A DNA stretch of 64,000 nucleotides, taken from Anthracocystis setariae (taxonomy: Eukaryota > Basidiomycota > Ustilaginomycetes > Ustilaginales > Ustilaginaceae). The translations under genes and the position numbers were made by a program. Below are positions 9,628-18,843 of this stretch, piece by piece (the first letter of the stretch is position 1; each line of letters starts with the position of its first letter). The notes beneath the pieces are model-generated. The model was not told where the DNA came from, made no database searches, and worked only from the letters and a program-made list of their open reading frames with translations. The stretch is from positions 310,001 through 374,000 of the forward strand of contig CAKMXJ010000042.1 of NCBI GenBank assembly GCA_928724745.1, read 5' to 3'.

Positions 9628-10840
9628 ATGTCACCTGAACAGCATGATGCTACAAGCGGTGCTGATCAGGGTACTCGACTCTTGCGTTCAACTTCAACCG
9701 ACATGAACAGCTCCAACAGCGCCAACAGACCCATCCGCCTCCCCCTGCTCGAGTCTCCCTCGCCAATGGGTAAGAAGAACTTTGTGTGGTCTATGCAGGA
9801 TACTGAGCGACTGGTAGCGCTCTTGTACAACAACGTGTCGTATCAGCGAGCCCTGCTGCCTTCGCGCGAGTCTGCAGCAGATGACACCAGCAGTACCCTG
9901 CGCAAGGGACCTGTGTATCGCGAGCTCTTCGTCAACCTCTTCCCTTCAACCACGCCTGTCGACCCTGATCGCATCAAGACAAAGATCAGACGTCTTGTAA
10001 CGCATTACACTGCCGAAAAGGAGAAACTGTCGCTCACTGGTGCAGGATTTCTTGAAGGGCTGGACCCCGCTGACCCTGTAAGTATGCATCTTGTTCTGGT
10101 ATTGGAAGGTTGCGTACTGACACATCCTTCACTTGTTGCATGCTTAGGTCTATGTGTCGCGTGCATTGCTTGCGCAGAAGCTTCCCTGGTTTGCCAAGAT
10201 GCACGAAATGATGAACGATCGTTTCGTTGCTAGCCCAGCGTCGCTCATCACCACTCCAGCTCTTGACAGTCTCAACAACAACGAAGAACAGCCTGCAACT
10301 GAGGCTATGGACGAATGCGGTGTTGATGACCACAGCCAGCACGGTCGAGGCCTTCCCAACCTTAGCGATATGGTTGACGCCACCATCGAAACCCCCCCCA
10401 GCGCTCAGCTCCGCCCTGGTCCTTTACCTGGCCCATCGTCTCTTGGCACTCCTACATCCCCTCAGACTCCGTCTACAAGTGGTAAGCGTAAGCGTGTTGG
10501 CATTGAACAAAGGAAAGATGTTCTTGCCGACGCCTTCTACCGCTCGCAGACCGACAACATGCAATACCGCCTTCAGGTAGAACAGGAGCGCACAAAACAA
10601 GGAGAAATGCAATTTGCTCTCAAGCAGTTGGAGTTAGAGGCCGAGAAGGAGCGTTTGGCCCATCAGTCGCGCATGCAGCAAGAGCAAACAGAGGCATTGA
10701 AGCAGCAGGCCGCGGCTTTGGTGTCCATCGGTAACCAGCAGACTCAACTCCTTGCACACCTCCTAGCTTCGTTTGCCAACACCAACACCAATGCCAATGC
10801 CAATGCAAACAACAGCAACAGCAACAACGACAGCAACTAG
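9628..10840 (+). CDS. Harbinger accessory protein, Myb/SANT-like
   Basis: Exons 9628-10077 and 10148-10840 give 380 aa; the 70-nt intron has GTAAGT and CTTAG ends and keeps phase 0. Residues about 50-130 form a helical Trp-containing domain (FVWSMQDTERLVALLYNNV, later FPSTTPVDPDRIKTKIRRLV). Its layout is like the Myb/SANT-like domain of Harbinger second proteins, which bind element ends and help import the transposase. A basic GKRKRVG motif at 262-268 could be a nuclear signal. Residues about 285-350 are Gln/Glu-rich and probably coiled-coil; the tail is Asn-rich. An in-frame ATG also exists at 9517, but that stretch reads like leader sequence. It sits upstream of and in the same direction as the transposase. 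No break was seen. Confidence 0.8.
10078..10147 (+). other. Intron of the Harbinger Myb-like gene
   Basis: GTAAGT at the 5' end and TTGCATGCTTAG at the 3' end; removal joins GCT GAC CCT to GTC TAT GTG without a shift. Confidence 0.8.
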
Positions 10841-11224
10841 ATGTTGCTGTAGATCAACTTGTTTTGTTCCGTGTTCTTGCTTCGCAATGTCAGTTCCTCA
10901 AGTTCTGGTCTTCCGTTGCGCCTTTTTCCTTCTTGTCACCGTCACTGTTCCTGTCATACTTGCATGTACCTCATACCATTGCATTCATACTCTGTGTCCG
11001 TTGTCAACAGCGAATGGTAGCCTTTGCTTGACAGAAATCAACCAGTTTTGCATTGTCTACATGTGAGATGTTACGAGAGCCTGAACGAAATGAAGTCCGT
11101 GCGTGAGTGTCCTTGCGCAATGGTCTTATCCACCCCACCTTTGCTAACCTCTCTTTTCTTGTTTCCATCAGAATCACCACACTTGTATCAAGTCTCTCCT
11201 CATGCAATCAACTTGTTTGGCATC

Positions 11225-12907
11225 ATGGTCCGATACAGCAACAAGCAATTGCTGTTGAACAACATCGCTGAAGTTCTAGAGCTTGCAATCCAAGCGGAGT
11301 CTGCCGAAAACGAATCACAAGTCCAGAGGTACCACAATGAACTGTTGCAGATTCGCACGAACAACACCAACATCTTCAGCAGCGGCAACACCATTGGCAG
11401 CCCAGACGATTTTGATCAAATGGAGATGGATCAAGATATCTCAGCTTCCAATGCACTCATCAATCTCTACGTTGTAATCTACCAGCAGCGTTACACAGTT
11501 GAACGTTCAATGGACTTGAGCGACAAGGGCAGACTACTTCGAATGCTGGAGCGCTTTCAAGAGACCAACCCTTCCTTGTATCGTGGCTTGGTGCGCATGA
11601 CTCCTGCGGCTTTCGACAATCTCGCCATCCGCCTGCAACAAACTGAAGCCTTCGAATCGGGACAGCAATCGATTGAAAGGGTTAGGGAAGCAGTTGCAAT
11701 TGCGCTGTACAGACTGGGACGCTCAGGCAATGCAGCAGGAGAAAGAGACGCATCGCTCCAGTGTGGATGCAGTGTTGGGAGTTTGATTGCTTACACAGAA
11801 CGGACGGTTGCAGGCCTCATGGAGCTCAACGCGGAGGTGATGCACTTTGCCAGCGAAGGAGAAAGAGCAGCATCGGCTCGCTGGGTGAAGAACAAGTCTG
11901 GCGTATCAGAGTGGGGTCGGGGCTGGCTCATTGTCGACGGTACACATGTAGAGCTTAGCGGCAAGCCTGCGATCATGGGGCGGGAACACTTTAATTACAA
12001 GGGCTACCACAGCATCAACGTTGCTCTGGTCATTCTACCTCACTCTTTGCGTATTGTCGAAACATTCGTGGGTCAGCCTGGCAGTGTGCAAGACTCCAGG
12101 GTGTGGACATCTGGAAGCAACATCCTCAAGAAACCTCGTTTGTATCTTGACGAAGGGGAATTCATCTGGGTTGACGGCGGCTATGGTCACTCAGCATTCA
12201 CCGTTGGTCCATTCTCGCATATGGCAGCCGACAAGAGCAAAGACCTCAAACACTTCAACAATCAACTTTCGCAAGTCCGAGTGCGTGTTGAGAACGCCAT
12301 AGCATATCTCAAGAATCGATTCATGTGCTTATATGGCTACCGAGGCAACATCTATCGAGTCCAGGATCGAGAGCTTGCTAACGAGGTGATTCAAGCGTGT
12401 ATCATAGCACACACCTTTGCAAGCAGATACGATGGCGATGATGCTTTATGGGATCTTCTGCGGCCATCCTGTGAGACAGACGAGGAGGCACAAGAGCTTG
12501 TTCGGTCAGTGCAGCAGACTACCAGCAACGCTAGCGAAGCAAGACGTGCTCGACAAGATAATCAGCATCTGTATGAGCTCCGCATGGAATCAGCCACAGC
12601 AGGAATGTCTCAGGCTGCTATTACAAGGATGCGAAGCGGCGCAGCTCACGATCTGCGCGAGGAGATGTTCCAGGCGCTCTTCAGATCAACCAACCGACAA
12701 GAGGAGGACACCAATGCGCTATCAAGACGGTTCGAGAAGACCATTGCCGACTTCAATGCTTCCAATCGAGCAGGTGCTCTTTCAAGAAGAAGGCAACGAG
12801 AAGAATCTTCGATCCCATTGTCTCTGGAGTCATCCACATCCGCAACAATTTCCTCGCAGTCGCAGTCACAGTGTACTCAGCCAGACTCATCATCTCGTAC
12901 AATGTAA
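11225..12907 (+). CDS. PIF/Harbinger DDE transposase
   Basis: A 560-aa nuclease of the DDE_Tnp_4 family, which cuts and pastes the element. The blocks of the family appear in order: LIVDGTHVEL with the first Asp at 238, YKGYHSINVALVI, GSVQDSRVW, WVDGGYGHS with the second Asp at 317, and FNNQLSQVRVRVENAIAYLKNRF with the Glu at 356. The N-terminal 230 residues are helical and may bind DNA. The tail is Ser/Gln-rich. The frame is open upstream to 11024. A plausible extra 5' exon (ATG at 11090-11092, intron 11103-11171 with GTGAGT and CATCAG) would add about 23 residues, so the start is uncertain. All three catalytic positions are present, so the protein may be active. Confidence 0.92.
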   Translation: MVRYSNKQLLLNNIAEVLELAIQAESAENESQVQRYHNELLQIRTNNTNIFSSGNTIGSPDDFDQMEMDQDISASNALINLYVVIYQQRYTVERSMDLSDKGRLLRMLERFQETNPSLYRGLVRMTPAAFDNLAIRLQQTEAFESGQQSIERVREAVAIALYRLGRSGNAAGERDASLQCGCSVGSLIAYTERTVAGLMELNAEVMHFASEGERAASARWVKNKSGVSEWGRGWLIVDGTHVELSGKPAIMGREHFNYKGYHSINVALVILPHSLRIVETFVGQPGSVQDSRVWTSGSNILKKPRLYLDEGEFIWVDGGYGHSAFTVGPFSHMAADKSKDLKHFNNQLSQVRVRVENAIAYLKNRFMCLYGYRGNIYRVQDRELANEVIQACIIAHTFASRYDGDDALWDLLRPSCETDEEAQELVRSVQQTTSNASEARRARQDNQHLYELRMESATAGMSQAAITRMRSGAAHDLREEMFQALFRSTNRQEEDTNALSRRFEKTIADFNASNRAGALSRRRQREESSIPLSLESSTSATISSQSQSQCTQPDSSSRTM

Positions 12908-13135
12908 ACGTACTTAATTGTCATTGTTGATATAACCATCTTGCTTGTGTATGGCGAAGTTGTGCGAGTGTGTGATACAAAAAGGCAGCGATGTGTGAAG
13001 ATGCTTAGTTTTTGCTGTTAGATCGCTATCTTATTATGGAAAACAAAATTCATAAACCCGTACTTCTGCAGGGGCGGTGAGACGGAATTACATCCACTGC
13101 CGTTGAGAAACACGGACTTCCGGAAACACAAACCC

Positions 13136-13147
13136 TTTGATACCCCC
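13136..13147 (-). repeat. Right terminal inverted repeat of Harbinger element
   Basis: TTTGATACCCCC, inverse of the left end, followed directly by TTTTA. Confidence 0.85.
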
Positions 13148-13336
13148 TTTTAGTGTCAACTTGATGGCTTTTATCTGAAATTTGAGTGGAAGACTTATGT
13201 TAGACCGTGGCATTGCATGTGACAATTCACGTCATTTGGCCTTTTCGCTGTTGCAAAGCCTTTGTTCGTCACCGCCACCACCACCAGCAGCAGCACCACC
13301 ACCAGCGTCGCTGTTGCCATCAGCATCGGCAACAAC

Positions 13337-16300
13337 ATGACATCTCCGCAATCGCATGAGCAACAACAACAACAACAACAACAACAGCATAATAATCATC
13401 ATCAACAACAACATCTACACGAACAACAACAACACTTGTCGGCACCCTCTTCTCGGTCACAGCCGGTATCACCACCGCCGACGACGCCGTTACGATCTTC
13501 CTTTGATGGGATACTACCAAACTCACCGCAGCGGGACAAAGAGCTCTCAGATATCCTGGACGCATTCTTGTCCAACAAACGTCCAAACTTTGCTCGATGG
13601 CTTCATAAGTTGGAATTGGTGTTCTGGAAGCCAGACGATGACGCCCAAGACCTCGACCAACATGACGAATACGACGACGAATACGACGACGAATACGACG
13701 ACGATAATCTCGGCGGAGATGGTGCTAGCCTACACGGTCGTAATCCTATCAACCGTATCGACTCTCGCGTTGATATACTAGAAGATATCATGAAAGATGG
13801 TCTCTTTCGCACCTTGCTTGGAACGCTGCGCAAGAAAAGGGATATGCTTCCACAGTCCTTTGTTCAGCGTATCTTCACAATCGATCCCACCACCAAGAAG
13901 GCCGGCTTAAAGCAGCATCAAGACTATACAGCGCTTCTGGAACAGCTTGACCAGCTCGGATGCCATATCCGTCGGTCTTCGCCTCTCAAGCGTCTCGAGA
14001 CGCTCCTCGAGCATGCCTTTGTCAATCAGCCTGCTAGGAGGCCCGATCCTTCCCTCGTCGCCGCTCACTCTTCGGCCACCGACTTCACCAGTGCATTCAA
14101 CGGTCCAAGTCTCAGCCTCCTCCACGATCATCTTGTCGTGCATAACTCCTTCTTCACCCAGACCTCAGCTCCCGCCTCGGTTCATGCCAATGCCCGTACT
14201 CGCCCCAATGCCAGCACTAGCACCGCTGAAAGCACCAATACCAACACCGATACCCCTGCAAACGCATCTGCCCAAGCCGACAGAGAGTACTACGCAAAAG
14301 TGCTCCCCATCATTCAATCGTCGGGCTTTGGCAAAACGCGCATGTGCGTCCAGCTCAGTACCATTGACGCCGGCATGCTCGTTTGCCTCCGCTCGTCGCT
14401 TCCCCGCAATCGCGATCAACATCTGGTCTCGTTCCCACCCCAGGATGCAGAAGTCTACGACTACTTTCGGTCCGTCAAAAAGACTCTAATGGCCCTTGGC
14501 CTCGAGGATCAAAATATCAAGTTCCCCGAAGATGCCAAGCAACACGCCATCTTCAACGATGCCCACCTTGGCATCTTGGCCTGGTTAGAGGTCTACTGCG
14601 ACACCATCTACACCTATCTCGCTCAACTCAAGGCCGCCTCTGGCTGCTTCGACCAATACGGTAATGCCAATCATGTCAACGCCCATCAGTGCTGGCGCAC
14701 TGTCGTCTACCACTTCGCCGATGCTACTAGCCTCAAGCAGCACACTCTCTTCCAAAGACCTGCAGACCTCTGCTCTCACAGCCGTCTTGCTCACCCTCCT
14801 ATGTCCTCATCCCCTGCGCCCTCCTCTTCTCCACCCTCAAACACCGCGACTTCTATGGATGATGGCGTTGTCGCCGCCGCCGCTGGAGCCCCTCCTGCGC
14901 TACACGGAACCTCGAATCTCCGCCGGAAGATCTTGCAATACATCTGCGCCTTAGCGACCAGCCGATACCATGACATGCTGCAACAGTACGAATCCGAGTT
15001 GGCCGATCCCAACATGCTTGTCGTCCCCGTCAGAAGCCATCTCAAGAAGCGCCTCTCTAGCTTGGAAAGCTTGCCGCCTAACGAAGCTGTCTCTCAATCG
15101 TTTTTTTTCTTGGCTTTGGACGAATGCAGCTCGTTTGACGTAGTCTTGCCATTGATCCGTAGGATTTGGTTCCTCGCAAGTCCAAGCTCTTCTTGGATTC
15201 TCCTCGTCGACACCAATTCCGACATTGCCCCGCTAGCCGGCACCGCCGCACGTGAAGGTTCCAGGAGAACGAGCGACTTTGACACCCATCAACTCACGCA
15301 GCCCTTTTCTAGCATGCCGCTCGATGTCAACCTGACCTACGAGGATCGCAAAATGCTCTTTGCGCCTGGCTTGACCTCGTCGCCCGACTCATCGCCACCT
15401 ACCTTGTCCGAGCTCAACCTGGCCCTGCACAAGCTTGGAAGACCGCTGTGGAGCGACAGCAGGTATCACTCGGACGGGCTCATCAAACCAAGACCCATTC
15501 TCGGCAAACTCGTTTGGCCCGCAGAGTGGCAGTGGCCAGACGACGCCAGCAGCATCCCCTTGAATCCGCAAGACGAGCTCAACCAAAACTTGCTGGCACT
15601 CGCATCCAGGCGCATTAACCTCGAGCTATCGAGCAAACCCGGGCCAGAGCATTGGTACCAAGTCGTCTCGCGCCAGATTGCGCATCACCTGCGCTTCGTG
15701 GGTCGCATCTTTTCGACCTCGGATGCCATCATCTCGAGTACACCGAGCGAGCCTTCGCTCAGCGCCGCGGCTGCGTGGTCATTTCGAACGCACGGTCCTG
15801 ACAGCGCCGCAGCACGATGGAGCATGGTGGTGCAAGCCATCGTCGTCGGAAGCCAGCTCGCCGGCGTCAACGTGGGGGCCCAAGGCGAACAAGGCGTGGC
15901 CTTGCTTTGCAGCATGGCCATCGATCTAGCCTTGAGCCACAGATTTCAACCGCAGCTGCATCAAAGCTCGTTGAAGATACCCTCTACGGACGACAAGAAC
16001 GACTATAAGGCCATTTTTGGCTTGGTCTCGGTGCGCGAATGGCTCGAGACGCTGATCGGCACAAAGTATCTCGACACATCCAAGGACGATCGTGACCCTC
16101 GCATTGCAACAAGCACGGGCGTGACGACGGACGAGATGGATGACATTGTTATGGCCGAAGACGAGCAAGACGATGATCACCAACAAGCAGAGCAAAACGG
16201 AGAATCAGCCCAGTCACGTATGCCGTCACCCTTAGCGCGATGGGCCAGCCGTACTTGGCTCAACTTCAAGCACACTGTGACGCTGCCCGAGCAAGTAGCG

Positions 16301-17014
16301 CAGAACGACGAAGCCGAGACGAAAGACCTGCTTGCCGAGCTCTGGTTTCGGCACGCCGCAGCGCAAGGCATCATCAACCAGACCGGCTGGGACTTTCTGA
16401 TTCCTGTGTACGAGAGCGAGAGCGAGCAGCCGCCTTTGGACGACCAAGCTTTCCAGGCGGGAAAGCTGAGCTACGTTGCGATCCAGGTCAAGAACCGCGT
16501 CAAGCGCCCAAGTCAGCAAGAGCTCGAGGCAGCCGTAGGTCCTAGCCTCGAGGCCACAGCTGTTGCAAGCTCGAGCAAGCAATGCTTGGAGCTCTTTGTC
16601 GATCTGAGAGGCAGCAGCAATTCCACAGGACACGTCTACTCACAGAGGCGCCATCCAGCGGCATCGCCATTGCTGCGACATCATGTCTTGATCACGGGTC
16701 TGGATGGCGCAGCATGGCCGGTACTGACCCGACTCCGGGTGAACGCAAAGAAGCAAGTGGGATTGCTGTTTGGAAACACGGATTCACTCAACACGCTCCA
16801 ATTCGATCAGACCAAGGCATGGTACGTTCGAGGCTGTTCGCCTGAGCACCAGCAGGCTTGGGACGAGGCCGACACCGCGGTCAACGGCGCTTTGGTCCGA
16901 GTCACCCAGCCCAACGCGTGTTGGCAACGAGAAGGTTCGGACGATTCGACAGATGATCTCATGGCAGCAGCAGCAGCAGCAGCGGGACGAGGACGAAAAC
17001 GAAAACCCCTTTGA
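13337..17014 (+). CDS. Large ATPase plus restriction-like nuclease protein, Crinkler/RHS-like (tentative)
   Basis: 1225-aa intronless protein. In order: a Gln/His low-complexity start (residues 6-40), a Pro/Ser segment, an acidic (DEYD) repeat near 110-130, and helical sequence. An ATP-binding-loop-like SSGFGKTR follows at 328-335 (Lys 333), then a likely Walker B LALDEC with Asp 595, and WILLVDTNSDI about 50 residues later. Near the C-terminus GWDFLIP (Asp 1019) and YVAIQVKNR (Gln 1050, Lys 1052) fit the D...(E/Q)xK pattern of restriction-type nucleases. P-loop ATPase joined to REase-type nuclease is the known layout of Crinkler/RHS-like proteins of oomycetes, fungi and trypanosomes, proposed as effectors or selfish nucleases. 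Walker A is atypical (no Gly at the first position). No secretion signal seen. It starts 190 bp after the Harbinger element. Motifs are seen; the class is inference. Confidence 0.55.
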   Translation: MTSPQSHEQQQQQQQQQHNNHHQQQHLHEQQQHLSAPSSRSQPVSPPPTTPLRSSFDGILPNSPQRDKELSDILDAFLSNKRPNFARWLHKLELVFWKPDDDAQDLDQHDEYDDEYDDEYDDDNLGGDGASLHGRNPINRIDSRVDILEDIMKDGLFRTLLGTLRKKRDMLPQSFVQRIFTIDPTTKKAGLKQHQDYTALLEQLDQLGCHIRRSSPLKRLETLLEHAFVNQPARRPDPSLVAAHSSATDFTSAFNGPSLSLLHDHLVVHNSFFTQTSAPASVHANARTRPNASTSTAESTNTNTDTPANASAQADREYYAKVLPIIQSSGFGKTRMCVQLSTIDAGMLVCLRSSLPRNRDQHLVSFPPQDAEVYDYFRSVKKTLMALGLEDQNIKFPEDAKQHAIFNDAHLGILAWLEVYCDTIYTYLAQLKAASGCFDQYGNANHVNAHQCWRTVVYHFADATSLKQHTLFQRPADLCSHSRLAHPPMSSSPAPSSSPPSNTATSMDDGVVAAAAGAPPALHGTSNLRRKILQYICALATSRYHDMLQQYESELADPNMLVVPVRSHLKKRLSSLESLPPNEAVSQSFFFLALDECSSFDVVLPLIRRIWFLASPSSSWILLVDTNSDIAPLAGTAAREGSRRTSDFDTHQLTQPFSSMPLDVNLTYEDRKMLFAPGLTSSPDSSPPTLSELNLALHKLGRPLWSDSRYHSDGLIKPRPILGKLVWPAEWQWPDDASSIPLNPQDELNQNLLALASRRINLELSSKPGPEHWYQVVSRQIAHHLRFVGRIFSTSDAIISSTPSEPSLSAAAAWSFRTHGPDSAAARWSMVVQAIVVGSQLAGVNVGAQGEQGVALLCSMAIDLALSHRFQPQLHQSSLKIPSTDDKNDYKAIFGLVSVREWLETLIGTKYLDTSKDDRDPRIATSTGVTTDEMDDIVMAEDEQDDDHQQAEQNGESAQSRMPSPLARWASRTWLNFKHTVTLPEQVAQNDEAETKDLLAELWFRHAAAQGIINQTGWDFLIPVYESESEQPPLDDQAFQAGKLSYVAIQVKNRVKRPSQQELEAAVGPSLEATAVASSSKQCLELFVDLRGSSNSTGHVYSQRRHPAASPLLRHHVLITGLDGAAWPVLTRLRVNAKKQVGLLFGNTDSLNTLQFDQTKAWYVRGCSPEHQQAWDEADTAVNGALVRVTQPNACWQREGSDDSTDDLMAAAAAAAGRGRKRKPL
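13360..13440 (+). repeat. CAA/CAG/CAT trinucleotide tract (polyGln/His)
   Basis: Imperfect CAACAACAG run in the first exon region of the ATPase/nuclease-like gene, coding for Gln, with Asn and His codons in its second half. Confidence 0.8.
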
Positions 17015-17541
17015 TCCTTGAATCCAAATTGCTGCACAGCAATCGCGCCAACCAATTTTCAACCATCATCTGAACTAGGTACCGACCCCTACGTTGGATG
17101 CTTCCCTTTCCCTTCTCTCTCCCGTCCTCCTTTTCCTGAACACCACCACCCCGCCATCAGTCAAACCAAGCACACCCATCCCCTTTTTGTCTCTGTTTTC
17201 TCCGCACAGCATATCAGTCCCGAGCATCTGTAAACATTAGTCAGCACTGATCACAATTCCCGCATGGGCCTTAGCAGCATCAGTACACTGTTGCCTAGTG
17301 CCACGCACAAATCAGAACTGACCGTCTACAGAAGCAGATCCAAGTGATTTGCCAAGTTGAGGTGGACTGGAGACAGGGAGACAATAACCATGGACGCCTA
17401 CGAAGATTGTGTTTGCTGGGATAGGTTGAATTTCACCGAATAATCTCGGCAATTTTGCATATCAAACTGTCAGCGCAATGAACGGCACAGCAGAGCACAG
17501 TAATCATGATAACTGTGGGTGCGCGAAATTCAGCTTTTTTG

Positions 17542-17545
<4 letters not shown>

Positions 17546-17572
<27 letters not shown>
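17546..17572 (+). repeat. (GA)n microsatellite
   Basis: About 13 perfect GA units. Confidence 0.9.
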
Positions 17573-17573
<1 letters not shown>

Positions 17574-17648
17574 AGAAGGAAAGAGGCGCCGATGCTAAGG
17601 ATTGTTGTGATGGATTGGATTGATTTCATTCATTCATTCTTTGATTCG

Positions 17649-17680
17649 GTCAGTCAGTCAGTCAGTCAGTCAGTCAGTCA
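17649..17680 (+). repeat. (CAGT)n microsatellite
   Basis: Eight perfect tetranucleotide units. Confidence 0.9.
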
Positions 17681-17714
17681 ATCAGGATCAGAGACGCGCA
17701 CGCTTTGTCACGCT

Positions 17715-17746
17715 CAGTTCAGTTCAGTTCAGTTCAGTTCAGTTCA
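17715..17746 (+). repeat. (CAGTT)n microsatellite
   Basis: Six perfect pentanucleotide units; 34 bp downstream of the CAGT run and similar in sequence to it. Confidence 0.9.
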
Positions 17747-18144
17747 ACTCGACTCGACTCTTTCGGCCGTTCGTTTCTTCTTTGTCGCACCGCTGACAGC
17801 AATCCATTCCTTCCTTCTCCGTCTCCAACCGATATCACGTCAGGCACATCCACCATCCTCGTGCCGCATCTCAACATCGTCGGCCATCAACACATCCAGC
17901 AAACTACACTGTGCAACCGCAACGGCCTACTTGCTCGACGTTTGCTACACAAGCGTAGCTGCCGAATAGAGCCAAGAACGGGACAAGTCACACAGTTTCT
18001 CGCTCCACTCCACGTCGTCAAACAGAGTGCCGCTAGTACAGGTTTCTGGCGTTGAAAGGATCCGACCGGAATCAGCTTTGCACCACTCAAGCATCTCTGC
18101 ATCCTGCCTCGCTCGTCTACCTCCGCATCCACATCCCAGAAACA

Positions 18145-18843
18145 ATGGCTTCTGCAGACGCTGGACCACCTTCGCTTCACGTTAGCCCGCCTGGCGCTTC
18201 CTATGCCAGTGGCTCAAGCACAGCAACCAGCGCCGCACCACCGCCTGTCAAAAGACCTCCTCACGGGCGTGCACGTTCGTCTTCGCTCGTCTCGGTCACC
18301 CGTGTCGAAGAGACGCACGAAGAGTTGCTCGATCGTTCTGCCGGCTTCAACGCAAACGCCGACTGGGTCAATTACAAGGGTGCGTGGGTCATCCATGTCG
18401 TTCTCATCCTCCTCGCAAAGATCCTGCTCGATGTCATTCCATCCATGCAGCAGGACACCTCTTGGACGCTAGTCAATCTTGGCTACATGACGCTTTCCTA
18501 CATCATGTTCCACTACGTCACCGGCACTCCTTTCGAGAACAATGCCGGTGTGTTCGACGAACTCACCCTCTGGGAGCAGATCGACGAAGGTGCTCAATAT
18601 ACACCTGCCAAAAAGTGGCTCACATCGGTGCCCATCGGCCTCTTCCTGATCTCGACACATTACACCAGGTACAACCCGTTGCTGTTTGGGCTCAACTTTT
18701 CGGCATTGCTGTTTGTGCTCTTCCCCAAGCTGCCCATCCTGCACAGGTTGAGATTCCGATTCTTTGCACCACCGCCTACGCCCAGCCCACATCCCAGTCG
18801 ACCAACCACTCCCACCGGTACACGTGCGCCCCAGTCGTTCTAA
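18145..18843 (+). CDS. Orm1/Orm2-type sphingolipid synthesis regulator
   Basis: A 232-aa ER membrane protein of the ORMDL family that binds and restrains serine palmitoyltransferase, the first enzyme of sphingolipid synthesis. The family core starts at about residue 70 (NANADWVNYKGAWVIHVVLI) and runs through LNLGYMTLSYIMFH-like and GTPFENNAGVFDELTLWEQID blocks, with four hydrophobic segments to about residue 205. The Ser/Pro-rich N-terminus contains RARSSS at about 50-55. This fits RxRxxS, the site type through which yeast Ypk1 (under TORC2) phosphorylates Orm1/2 to release inhibition. The C-terminal 30 residues are Pro-rich. Start chosen at the ATG that gives the yeast-like N-terminal length; the frame extends upstream without family similarity. 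Single exon. Confidence 0.95.
   Translation: MASADAGPPSLHVSPPGASYASGSSTATSAAPPPVKRPPHGRARSSSLVSVTRVEETHEELLDRSAGFNANADWVNYKGAWVIHVVLILLAKILLDVIPSMQQDTSWTLVNLGYMTLSYIMFHYVTGTPFENNAGVFDELTLWEQIDEGAQYTPAKKWLTSVPIGLFLISTHYTRYNPLLFGLNFSALLFVLFPKLPILHRLRFRFFAPPPTPSPHPSRPTTPTGTRAPQSF

Larger units (their letters stand above)
9346..13147 (+). mobile_element. PIF/Harbinger DNA transposon, apparently complete
   Basis: A 3802-bp element bounded by perfect 12-bp terminal inverted repeats: GGGGGTATCAAA at 9346-9357 and its reverse complement TTTGATACCCCC at 13136-13147. The 5-bp direct repeat TTTTA flanks it (9341-9345 and 13148-13152). It carries the two-gene set typical of the superfamily, a Myb/SANT-like DNA-binding protein and a DDE transposase, both on the plus strand and both open over their full length. 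PIF/Harbinger elements usually duplicate 3 bp (TWA), so a 5-bp duplication, or TTA plus neighbouring bases, is unusual. Intact ends and genes suggest recent insertion and possible mobility, which is inference. Confidence 0.88.
17015..18144. other. Intergenic, microsatellite-rich
   Basis: Contains (GA)n at 17546-17572, (GTCA)n at 17649-17680 and (CAGTT)n at 17715-17746, followed by a C/T-rich leader to the ORM gene. No gene seen. Confidence 0.5.

Noticed and set aside
9346..13147. hAT or piggyBac assignment of the transposon
   Set aside because: No 8-bp or TTAA duplication; the VDGTHV / WVDGGYGHS / VRVRVENA blocks and the Myb-like partner are those of PIF/Harbinger.
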